Below are positions 1 through 5,600 of a DNA stretch of 5,600 bases, in pieces. The notes beneath the pieces are model-generated. The model searched no databases. It saw only the letters and a program-made list of their open reading frames with translations, and had not been told where the DNA came from. Both the position numbers and the translations under genes were made by a program. The stretch comes from Gemmatimonadota bacterium (GTDB lineage: Bacteria; Gemmatimonadota; Gemmatimonadetes; Gemmatimonadales; Gemmatimonadaceae), in contig CANGXK010000190.1 in NCBI GenBank assembly GCA_947457715.1, forward strand, positions 1-5,600. The letters run 5' to 3'. The stretch's first letter is position 1. Each line of letters opens with the position of its first letter.

Positions 1-62
1 CCTTGCCGTGCGGCGCGCCGAGCCCTCTTTTGCAGAACGTCTTCCCTCTGCCCCGGCTTCCA

Positions 63-1343
63 ATGCCTGCCTCACGTGTATCCCGCCGCGCCCTCGCGGC
101 ACTGCTCACCCTCGCCGCCACCAGCGCATCGGCCCAAACGCCCGAATCCGTCGTGCTTCGCGCCGCGCGGGTCATCGACGGCACCGGGCGCACCCTGCGC
201 AATCAGGACGTGACCGTGCAGGGTGGCCGCATCACCGCCATGCGCGTGTCGGCCGGCCCGCTGCCCGCGGGCGGCATAGATCTGGGGGCCCGTACGCTCC
301 TGCCGGGACTGATCGACACGCACGTCCATCTGGGCTGGTACATCACCGACAAGCAGCGGCTTCACGAAGATCGGGACGGTGACACGCCTGACGTGAGCAC
401 GCTCCAGCGCGCCGGTAATGCCTGGGCCACGCTGCGGGCCGGTTTTACCACCGTGCAGAGCATCGGCGAGGCCGACAACGCCGTGCTGCGTGATGCGATC
501 AATGCCGGCCGCATTCCGGGCCCGCGCGTGATCACATCGCTCGGTTCACTCAGCGAGCGCACGGGGGGTGGGTCACCCGATTCACTGCGCGCCTCGGTGC
601 GTCGGTTCAAGGCACGCGGCGCCGACGTGATCAAGATTTTCGCCTCCAAGTCGATTCGTGACGGCGGCGAAGCCACGATGACACCGGAGCAGCTCGACGC
701 CGCCTGCGGCGAGTCCAAAGCGCAGGGGCTGCGCTCGGTGGTGCACGCGCATTCGGCCGAGGCCGTGCAGCGCGCGGCGCGGGCCGGCTGCACGCAGGTG
801 GAGCATGGGGTGTTCGCCGACGACGCCACGCGCGCGCTGCTCGTGCAGCGCGGCACGTTCTTCGATCCACAGTGCGGCCTCGTGTTTCACAACTACCTCG
901 ACAACAAGCCGTGGTTCGAGGGCATCGGCAACTACAACGCCGCCGGCTTCGCGTCGATGGAACAGGCGATCCCGCTGGCCGAGAAGGGCATCGGGCTCGC
1001 CGCGAAGCTTCCCACGCTGAAGCTGGTGTTCGGCACCGACGCCGTGGCCGGTGCGCATGGACGCAACGCCGAAGAGCTGGTATGCCGCGTGCGTCGCGGT
1101 GGCCAGCCGGCGATGGACGCGATCATCAGCGCCACCAGCCGCGCGGCCGAGTCGCTCGGCCTCGAGAAGGAGATCGGCCGCATCGCGGTGGGCTACGCCG
1201 CCGATGTGATCGCGACCGACGGCGACCCGGTCGCGCAGATCGAGGCCTCGCAACACGTGTCGTTCGTGATGAAGGGCGGCCGCGTGTACCGCAACGACGG
1301 TGCGCGCATGGCCAGCACACGCCAAACCGGAGCCCGCAAGTGA
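63..1343 (+). CDS. Secreted metal-dependent amidohydrolase (imidazolonepropionase / Xaa-Pro dipeptidase-like)
   Basis: Encodes 426 residues from the ATG at 63. This start puts a clean signal peptide at the front: basic residues 5-9, a hydrophobic stretch at 10-20 and an Ala-Ser-Ala cleavage site before Gln25. It is preferred over an in-frame TTG at 3, which would add 20 unrelated residues. The amidohydrolase metal-site residues appear in order: His87-Val-His89 (in DTHVHL), Lys191 (in VIKIFAS, a candidate carboxylated lysine), His228/His230 (VHAHS), His248 (VEHG) and Asp326 (GTDA). The C-terminal ADVIATDGDP and FVMKGGRVY pieces are the usual closing strands of this superfamily. The layout best matches the secreted subgroup that includes Xaa-Pro dipeptidases and imidazolonepropionase-like hydrolases, which cleave amide or peptide bonds. 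The exact substrate cannot be read from sequence. It is the first gene of a three-gene unit and its stop overlaps the next start. No Shine-Dalgarno sequence is visible upstream. Confidence 0.9.
   Translation: MPASRVSRRALAALLTLAATSASAQTPESVVLRAARVIDGTGRTLRNQDVTVQGGRITAMRVSAGPLPAGGIDLGARTLLPGLIDTHVHLGWYITDKQRLHEDRDGDTPDVSTLQRAGNAWATLRAGFTTVQSIGEADNAVLRDAINAGRIPGPRVITSLGSLSERTGGGSPDSLRASVRRFKARGADVIKIFASKSIRDGGEATMTPEQLDAACGESKAQGLRSVVHAHSAEAVQRAARAGCTQVEHGVFADDATRALLVQRGTFFDPQCGLVFHNYLDNKPWFEGIGNYNAAGFASMEQAIPLAEKGIGLAAKLPTLKLVFGTDAVAGAHGRNAEELVCRVRRGGQPAMDAIISATSRAAESLGLEKEIGRIAVGYAADVIATDGDPVAQIEASQHVSFVMKGGRVYRNDGARMASTRQTGARK
1329..1332 (+). promoter_or_regulatory. Ribosome binding site GGAG for the small subunit gene
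   Basis: GGAG lies inside the last codons of the amidohydrolase gene, 7 bases before a GTG codon whose last bases form the upstream TGA stop (GTGA at 1340-1343). It supports the GTG start, which also places the twin-arginine motif at the extreme N-terminus. The arrangement suggests coupled translation by reinitiating or sliding ribosomes. Confidence 0.65.
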
Positions 1344-1999
1344 CGTCACGTCGCAGCTTTCTCAAAACCGCCGGCGCACTCACCGCTGGTGTGGCCGCGG
1401 TGGGCACCGCAGGCACCGGCTGTGCGGTGAAGGACCCCAGCGCCAGCAACGCCACCGGCCAGGATAGTGGCACCGAGCGCGTGCGGGGCTTCGATCGCAT
1501 ACTGCTCGATGCCGTGGCGACGGCCGTGTTGCCGGCCTCGCTCGGTGCGCCCGGCATTCGCGCCGCCACCGATGCGTTCGTGGCGTGGGCCGACGGATAC
1601 GAACCGGTGGCGGAAGAGATGCACGGCTATGGCTACGCCGACATTCGCTACCTGCCAGCCGATCCATCGCCGGCATGGCGCGCGCAACTCACGGCGCTGG
1701 ACCTGTTGGCGCACAAGCATGGCACCGTTGGTTTCTCCACGCTGCCGATGGCGCAGCGTCAGGAGCTGCTGCGTGCGGTGCTCCGCGACCAGCGCGGCGA
1801 CCGCCTGCCGGCGCCGCTCGACGCCAATCATGTCGCGATCGCATTGCTGGCGCATTGGTCGTCAGGACCCGATGCGTGGGACAGAGCGCTTGGTGCACGC
1901 GTGTCCCCCGGTGTGTGCCGCGCGCTCGGCGACGCCACCCGCAAGCCGCTTCCCGTCACCACGGCCACCACACCCGCTGCGACGGAGCCGCGCGCATGA
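1340..1999 (+). CDS. Tat-exported gluconate 2-dehydrogenase subunit 3 family protein (small subunit of GMC dehydrogenase)
   Basis: Encodes 219 residues from a GTG start. The N-terminus carries a near-ideal twin-arginine signal, SRRSFLK at residues 3-9, followed by an Ala/Gly-rich hydrophobic stretch to about residue 27, so it should be exported folded by the Tat system. Cys28 follows Gly-Thr-Gly; this is a poor lipobox, so lipoprotein anchoring is possible but unconvincing. The mature part contains the family-like segment FDRILLDAVATAVLPASLGAPG and helical stretches typical of subunit 3 of membrane-bound gluconate 2-dehydrogenase, or the gamma subunit of bacterial FAD-glucose dehydrogenase. 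In those enzymes this subunit escorts and stabilises the flavoprotein and has no catalytic residues of its own. The downstream ATGA overlap with a GMC oxidoreductase fits that role exactly. The C-terminus (about residues 205-219) is rich in Thr, Pro and Ala and probably disordered. Family identity is by recognition of pattern and context. Confidence 0.85.
   Translation: MTSRRSFLKTAGALTAGVAAVGTAGTGCAVKDPSASNATGQDSGTERVRGFDRILLDAVATAVLPASLGAPGIRAATDAFVAWADGYEPVAEEMHGYGYADIRYLPADPSPAWRAQLTALDLLAHKHGTVGFSTLPMAQRQELLRAVLRDQRGDRLPAPLDANHVAIALLAHWSSGPDAWDRALGARVSPGVCRALGDATRKPLPVTTATTPAATEPRA
1984..1987 (+). promoter_or_regulatory. Ribosome binding site GGAG for the GMC oxidoreductase gene
   Basis: GGAG lies 8 bases before the ATG at 1996, within the end of the small-subunit gene. 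The ATG overlaps that gene's TGA stop (ATGA, 1996-1999). It fixes the oxidoreductase start at 1996, right before the dinucleotide-binding strand; the longer open frame upstream is a shadow of the small-subunit gene. Confidence 0.65.
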
Positions 2000-3597
2000 T
2001 CACGCAGAGTGCCGACATCGTCATCGTAGGCAGTGGCATTACCGCCGCGCTGATGGCCGCATCGCTCGCCGAAAAGACGACCAAGTCGATTCTGGTCGTC
2101 GAGGCGGGCAAGCCGACCACGCCGTTCGCCGAGCGCGTCTTGGCGCGGGAGCGCTGGCGCGCCTACGGTGAGAGCCCCTGGAAGCAGGATCACCTCGACG
2201 ACCAGAACGCCACGGGCACCACGTGGGGCTTCTCGCCGAGCATGAACGTGGGGGGCCTGGCGATGCATTGGGGTGGCGTGTCGCCGCGCTATTCGCCCGA
2301 AGACTTCCGCTTGCGCTCGATGTACGGTGTGGGCAGCGACTGGCCGTTCAGCTATGACGACCTCGATCCGTTTTATCAGGAGGCCGAGGAGCGCATGGGC
2401 GTGGCTGGCGAACAGGGCCCGGTCGCCCTCGATCCGCGCGGCAAGCCGTATCCGTTGCCGCCGCTGCCGATCAACTACAATCTCGCGCAGTTGCAGCAGT
2501 GGGCTACCAAGGCCGGCATTGCTACCTGGAGCACGCCGAGCGCGAAGAACTCCGTGGCACAAGACGGGCGGGCGCAGTGTCAGCGCTGCGACACCTGCTA
2601 TCCTATTTGTCCGACCGGCGCCAAGTACTCGCCCGACTTCACGTGGGACGCGCTGATCGCGCGCAAGCGCATCACGCTGTTGACGGAAACGCTCGTGCGG
2701 AAGCTGGAGGCCGACCCGAAGACGGGGCGCATCACGCGTGCCACCGGCAACCGGACCACCGCGTCGGGCGAAGAGGTCACCATCGAGGGTGGCACGTTCG
2801 TGCTGGCGGCCGGCTTCGTGTGGTCGCCGCATCTGTTGCTGCTGTCGAAGAGCAGCGCGTTTCCCGACGGCATCGCCAACCGCAGCGGCCTGGTGGGCAA
2901 GTATCTCGCGGGCCATCGCAATGTGAACGCGTACCTGCGACTGCCCATGGAGCTGTTCCCTGGGATCAACGTGCAGCACTCGCTCGTGTCCAAGCAGTTC
3001 ATGCGCGTGCCGCGCTCATCGCGCTATCTGCGGCACGACCTGCGCATCTGGGAGTCGAGCGTGGGGCGCGAACCGCGGTTGCGCGGCGACGATGGCCAGG
3101 TGCAGTTCGGCGATGCGCTCATGCAGGACTGGCAGCAGCGCGCGAAAGGCGCGACGGCGCGCGTGCGTGGCTACTACGACGTGCTGCCCGACAAGGAGAG
3201 CGCGCTGTCGCTCGACGCGAAGAAGACCAACCGCTTCGGCGATCCGATGCCCAACGTGTCGTTCAAGGACGCGCCGGAGAGTGCCGCGCTGAAGGACTGG
3301 CAGGAAGAGCAGCTGCGTGAGCTGTTCCGCACGATGGCGAAAGCCGGTGGCGGTGAGATCCTGCGCATGGAGAACAGCGCCAATGATCTCGGCCAGGAAC
3401 ATCCGGTCGGCGGCTGCCGGATGGGGTCCGATCCCACGCAGAGTGTGGTCGACGCGCACGGACGCGCGCACGATCACGAGAATTTGTGGGTGGCCGGTGC
3501 GCCCGCTCAGCCCACCGCGTCGTGCTGCAACGGCACGCTGACCTTCGTGGCGGTTGGGCTGCGCACGGCGGCGGCCATCGCCGGCGCCGCGGTCTGA
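1996..3597 (+). CDS. GMC-family FAD-dependent oxidoreductase, catalytic subunit with four-cysteine Fe-S-type motif
   Basis: Encodes 533 residues. Residues 7-37 form the FAD-binding beta-alpha-beta unit: VIVGSGITAA (Gly12, Gly14, with Ala17 in place of the third glycine) ending in VVEAG. Residues 85-94 (VGGLAMHWGG) match the second flavin-contact motif, and His91 sits where some relatives attach FAD covalently. Residues 195-206 hold Cys195, Cys198, Cys201 and Cys205-Pro, placed like the Fe-S cysteines of bacterial FAD-glucose dehydrogenase. Near the C-terminus, EHPVGGCRMG supplies the probable catalytic base His469, paired with Asn512 in CCNGTLT. The family oxidises sugar or alcohol hydroxyls; the substrate here is unknown. 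Length is about that of glucose, gluconate and fructose dehydrogenase large subunits. No signal peptide is present, so export probably depends on the Tat-bearing partner encoded just upstream. The electron acceptor is not encoded in the window. Glucoside 3-dehydrogenase-type activity is an alternative. Confidence 0.9.
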   Translation: MITQSADIVIVGSGITAALMAASLAEKTTKSILVVEAGKPTTPFAERVLARERWRAYGESPWKQDHLDDQNATGTTWGFSPSMNVGGLAMHWGGVSPRYSPEDFRLRSMYGVGSDWPFSYDDLDPFYQEAEERMGVAGEQGPVALDPRGKPYPLPPLPINYNLAQLQQWATKAGIATWSTPSAKNSVAQDGRAQCQRCDTCYPICPTGAKYSPDFTWDALIARKRITLLTETLVRKLEADPKTGRITRATGNRTTASGEEVTIEGGTFVLAAGFVWSPHLLLLSKSSAFPDGIANRSGLVGKYLAGHRNVNAYLRLPMELFPGINVQHSLVSKQFMRVPRSSRYLRHDLRIWESSVGREPRLRGDDGQVQFGDALMQDWQQRAKGATARVRGYYDVLPDKESALSLDAKKTNRFGDPMPNVSFKDAPESAALKDWQEEQLRELFRTMAKAGGGEILRMENSANDLGQEHPVGGCRMGSDPTQSVVDAHGRAHDHENLWVAGAPAQPTASCCNGTLTFVAVGLRTAAAIAGAAV

Positions 3598-3628
3598 TCA
3601 AGCTGCGGCCATCGAAACTGCAACAGCT

Positions 3629-3758
3629 GGAACACGGATTGTGGAGGATTGCGCAGATCACACAGATAAGCAAAAAGCGATAACTGCACGACGCGTGGAT
3701 GACTCGCCGGGCGGCTTATCTGTGTGATCGGTGTCATCGCTGTTGTAATCCGTGTTCC
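3629..3758. repeat. Inverted pair of degenerate 9-10 base repeat arrays (consensus near ACACAGAT)
   Basis: The left arm (3629-3671) and right arm (3714-3758) are inverted copies around a 42-base centre. Two blocks match perfectly: 16 bases (GATCACACAGATAAGC at 3656-3671 against 3714-3729) and 12 bases (GGAACACGGATT at 3629-3640 against 3747-3758). They are separated by unmatched spacers of 15 and 17 bases. Inside the left arm GAT recurs at 3637, 3647, 3656 and 3665; in the right arm its complement ATC recurs at 3718, 3727, 3736 and 3748. Each arm is therefore a short array of roughly 9-base units, with degenerate units perhaps running on to about 3775. The DNA or RNA could fold into a long hairpin. 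It is not followed by a T-run, so it is not a classical terminator. It looks like a dispersed intergenic repeat element, but copy number cannot be judged from one window. Confidence 0.8.
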
Positions 3759-3892
3759 CGCTGTTGCCGTTGCCGCCTTGGGATTGCAGGAAGACCTGGA
3801 GATCTCCGGCAGATCGCTTTGGCTTCGGGCTTTCCCTGACGTGGGCCAGTGAGGCACCTTTCAGCGGTACGCACCCTCCACCCATACTGCCG
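3759..3892. other. Intergenic leader of the peptidase gene, no recognised signal
   Basis: This is the rest of the 295-base gap between the oxidoreductase stop and the peptidase start. It opens with CTGTTGCCGTTGCCG, which continues the 9-base rhythm of the adjacent repeat weakly. It contains a 10-base palindrome GGAGATCTCC at 3798-3807. I see no convincing -35/-10 pair, riboswitch, terminator or purine-rich ribosome binding site before the ATG at 3893. The promoter of the peptidase gene is presumably here but cannot be placed. Confidence 0.4.
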
Positions 3893-5600
3893 ATGCGCCG
3901 TTCTCTCCTTCGTGCCGTCCTTGTCGGCCCGCTCGTGGCCGTCCCCCTGTTCGCCCAGTCGCGCGCCATCACCGCCGCCGATTATGCGCGGGCCGAGCGT
4001 TTCCTCGCCTTCAACACGGCGAACCTGGTGTCGCGCACCGGTGTGCAGCCCACGTGGCTCCCCGACGGGCGCTTCACCTACCGCGTGCGTCAGCCCGACG
4101 GCAGTTCGCCGCTGATGGTGGTCGACCCGGTCAAGGGCACCAAGACCGACTGCACGGCCACCGGCGCCAGCTGTCCGGCCGAGCCTGCCCGCGCCAACGG
4201 CCGTCCGGCAGCCCGCCCCGGTGGCCGCCCGCCCGAGCACGTGTCGCCCGACGGAAAGACCGCGGCGTTCATCCGCGACTGGAACCTCTGGGTGCGCGAT
4301 GTCGCCTCGAACAAGGAAACGCAGGTCACCACCGATGGCGTGAAAGACTTCGGCTACGCCACCGACAACGCCGGTTGGATTCACTCCGACCGCGCGATTC
4401 TCACCTGGTCGCCCGACTCGAAGAAGCTCGCCACGTTTCAGCAGGACCAGCGCAACGTCGGCGAGATGTATCTCGTGAAAACCAAGGTCGGTCATCCCGA
4501 GCTGAGCGCGTGGAAGTATCCGCTCCCGGGCGACAGCGTGGTGTCGATGATTCACCGCGTGATCATCGATCTGTCGGGTTCGGCACCGAAGACGGTGCGT
4601 TTCAAGATGCCGGCCGATCAGCACCGCTCGTCGGTGTGCGACCACATCTCGTGCAGCGGCGGGGAGCTCTCCGATGTGGAGTGGTACGCCGACGGCAGCA
4701 AGCTGGCGTTCCTGTCGAACTCGCGCGATCACAAGATCGCGACGCTGCGCATCGCCGATGCGAACACGGGCGATGTGCGCGACGTGCTGCGCGAGGAAGT
4801 CGCCACGCAGTTCGAGAGCGGCGACAACGTAGCCAATTGGCGCGTGCTGCCGGCCACCAACGAAGTGATCTGGTTCTCCGAGCGCGACGACTGGGGACAG
4901 CTATACCTGTACGACCTCAGCACGGGCGCCCTGAAGTCGAAGATCACCACCGGCGACGGTCCCGTGCTCTCAGTGGAGCGCGTTGACGAGAAGGCGCGCA
5001 TGATCTGGTTCGTGGCCGCCGGCAAGGTGCCGGGGCGCGATCCGTACTTCCGGCATCTCTATCGCATCGGCATCAACGGCAAGGGGCTCACGCTCCTCAC
5101 GCCGGAAGACGGCGACCACAACATCACCCTCTCGCCCAATGGCGCCGTGTTCGTGGACAGCTGGTCGCGCCCCGACCTCGCGCCGACCGCCGTGCTGCGC
5201 AACGCGAACAGCGGCAAGCTGATCTCGACGCTCGAGCAGGGCGACATCTCGAAGCTGGTGGCTGCCGGCTGGAAGGCGCCCACCCGCATCACGGTGAAGG
5301 ACCGCGCCAGCAAGTGGGACCTGTATGGCCTGATGTGGACGCCGACCACGCTCGACTCCACGAAGAAGTACCCGATCATCAACTACATCTACCCGGGTCC
5401 GCAGGGCGGCAGTGTAGGCAGCCGTCAGTTCTCCGCGGCTACGCGCGACAACCAGGCCTTGGCGGAGCTGGGCTTCATCATCGTCGCCATCGACGGCACC
5501 GGTAATCCGACGCGCTCGAAGTCGTTTCACGACGCGTACTACGGCCGCATGAGCGACAACACGCTCCCCGATCAGATCGCGGGCATGAAGCAGCTGGCCG
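3893..5600 (+). CDS. Secreted S9-family peptidase, dipeptidyl-peptidase IV type (3' end outside window)
   Basis: The frame is open from the ATG at 3893 to the right edge, giving 569 complete codons. Residues 1-21 are a signal peptide (two arginines, hydrophobic core, LFA then Gln), so the enzyme should act in the periplasm or outside. Residues from about 40 to 440 form the beta-propeller of the DPP IV N-terminal domain, with TWSPDSKKLATFQQD, HPELSAWKYPLPGD and WFSERDDWGQLYLYD (Ser329-Glu330-Arg331) as clear family signatures. The hydrolase domain begins near residue 460. NYIYPGP includes Tyr500, the likely oxyanion-hole tyrosine, and DGTGNPTRSKSFHD plus DQIAGMKQLA are typical segments before the nucleophile. 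The Ser-Asp-His triad lies beyond the window, so activity cannot be confirmed. Relatives are about 700-800 residues and release N-terminal dipeptides, often after proline. Residues about 98-116 are an Arg/Pro/Ala/Gly-rich linker between Cys94 and the next strand. No Shine-Dalgarno sequence precedes the start. Confidence 0.92.
   Translation, partial: MRRSLLRAVLVGPLVAVPLFAQSRAITAADYARAERFLAFNTANLVSRTGVQPTWLPDGRFTYRVRQPDGSSPLMVVDPVKGTKTDCTATGASCPAEPARANGRPAARPGGRPPEHVSPDGKTAAFIRDWNLWVRDVASNKETQVTTDGVKDFGYATDNAGWIHSDRAILTWSPDSKKLATFQQDQRNVGEMYLVKTKVGHPELSAWKYPLPGDSVVSMIHRVIIDLSGSAPKTVRFKMPADQHRSSVCDHISCSGGELSDVEWYADGSKLAFLSNSRDHKIATLRIADANTGDVRDVLREEVATQFESGDNVANWRVLPATNEVIWFSERDDWGQLYLYDLSTGALKSKITTGDGPVLSVERVDEKARMIWFVAAGKVPGRDPYFRHLYRIGINGKGLTLLTPEDGDHNITLSPNGAVFVDSWSRPDLAPTAVLRNANSGKLISTLEQGDISKLVAAGWKAPTRITVKDRASKWDLYGLMWTPTTLDSTKKYPIINYIYPGPQGGSVGSRQFSAATRDNQALAELGFIIVAIDGTGNPTRSKSFHDAYYGRMSDNTLPDQIAGMKQLA

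Larger units (their letters stand above)
63..3597 (+). other. Predicted three-gene transcription unit with 4-base stop/start overlaps
   Basis: The amidohydrolase, Tat small subunit and GMC oxidoreductase share strand and overlap by 4 bases at each junction (GTGA at 1340, ATGA at 1996). This is a strong sign of co-transcription and coupled translation. Small and catalytic dehydrogenase subunits are a known pair; the amidohydrolase in first place is not a standard partner and suggests a shared substrate pathway. No promoter could be recognised in the 62 bases before the first gene, so the unit may begin further upstream. No intrinsic terminator with a T-run is visible after 3597. Confidence 0.8.

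Noticed and set aside
3..62. In-frame TTG start at 3 extending the amidohydrolase by 20 residues
   Set aside because: The added residues are not signal-like, and the ATG at 63 begins a complete signal peptide.
582..1349. 255-residue minus-strand open frame opposite the amidohydrolase
   Set aside because: It overlaps conserved metal-site regions on the other strand and has no identifiable domain.
1376..1432. Lipobox at Cys28 of the small subunit
   Set aside because: Gly at -3 and Thr at -2 do not fit a usual lipobox; Tat export is supported but lipid anchoring is not.
1828..2979. 383-residue minus-strand open frame opposite the small subunit and oxidoreductase
   Set aside because: The + strand frame has family motifs throughout; the minus frame is low-complexity Arg/Ala-rich shadow.
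3601..3628. AGCTG / CAGCT inverted pair after the oxidoreductase stop as a terminator
   Set aside because: The stem is only 5 bases with an 18-base loop and no T-run.
3798..3807. Palindrome GGAGATCTCC as an operator
   Set aside because: A single 10-base palindrome is weak evidence, and no adjacent promoter or regulator gene supports it.
3883..3888. CATACT as a possible -10 element for the peptidase gene
   Set aside because: It ends only 4 bases before the ATG and has no -35 partner at the right distance.
3658..3972. Minus-strand small open frame with an Asn/Thr/Asp-rich repeat segment
   Set aside because: The protein repeat (NTD, DTD, HTD) is a translation of the 9-base DNA repeat, whose period happens to be three codons; the frame also runs into the peptidase gene.
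3734..4732. 332-residue open frame on the minus strand opposite the peptidase
   Set aside because: It is antisense to a clearly conserved coding frame, has no recognisable motif and is His/Arg/Gly-rich, as expected for a high-GC shadow.

Overview
This is a high-GC bacterial window with genes packed on the + strand. It reads as ordinary chromosome from a Gram-negative-type soil or freshwater bacterium. The mix of secreted amidohydrolase, GMC oxidoreductase with a Tat-exported small subunit, and secreted S9 peptidase, together with the protein style, resembles Gemmatimonadota. That placement is a recognition-based inference; no rRNA or other taxonomic marker is present.

Bases 63-3597 hold three genes with overlapping ends that almost certainly form one transcription unit: a secreted amidohydrolase-superfamily enzyme (63-1343), a small twin-arginine-exported protein of the gluconate 2-dehydrogenase subunit 3 family (1340-1999), and a FAD-dependent GMC oxidoreductase (1996-3597). 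The two junctions are 4-base stop/start overlaps (GTGA and ATGA), each with a GGAG ribosome binding site. The last two genes look like the small and catalytic subunits of a periplasmic sugar or polyol dehydrogenase. The catalytic subunit has no signal peptide and probably leaves the cell folded on its Tat-bearing partner. It carries a four-cysteine Fe-S-type motif. No cytochrome c electron-acceptor subunit is encoded nearby.

Bases 3598-3892 are a 295-base non-coding gap. Its main content is a pair of inverted arrays of a degenerate 9-10 base unit ending in GAT. The arrays share a perfect 16-base and a perfect 12-base arm and span 3629-3758. This is the least explained structure in the window.

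From 3893 to the right edge runs the first 569 codons of a secreted S9-family (dipeptidyl-peptidase IV type) serine peptidase. It contains the signal peptide, the beta-propeller region and the start of the hydrolase domain; the catalytic triad lies beyond the window. The flanking amidohydrolase belongs to a group that includes Xaa-Pro dipeptidases, so the two could act in sequence on proline peptides, but this is speculative.

I found no RNA gene, CRISPR array, transposase, prophage gene or clearly new multi-gene system. The items most worth following up are the repeat and the Fe-S motif of the oxidoreductase.
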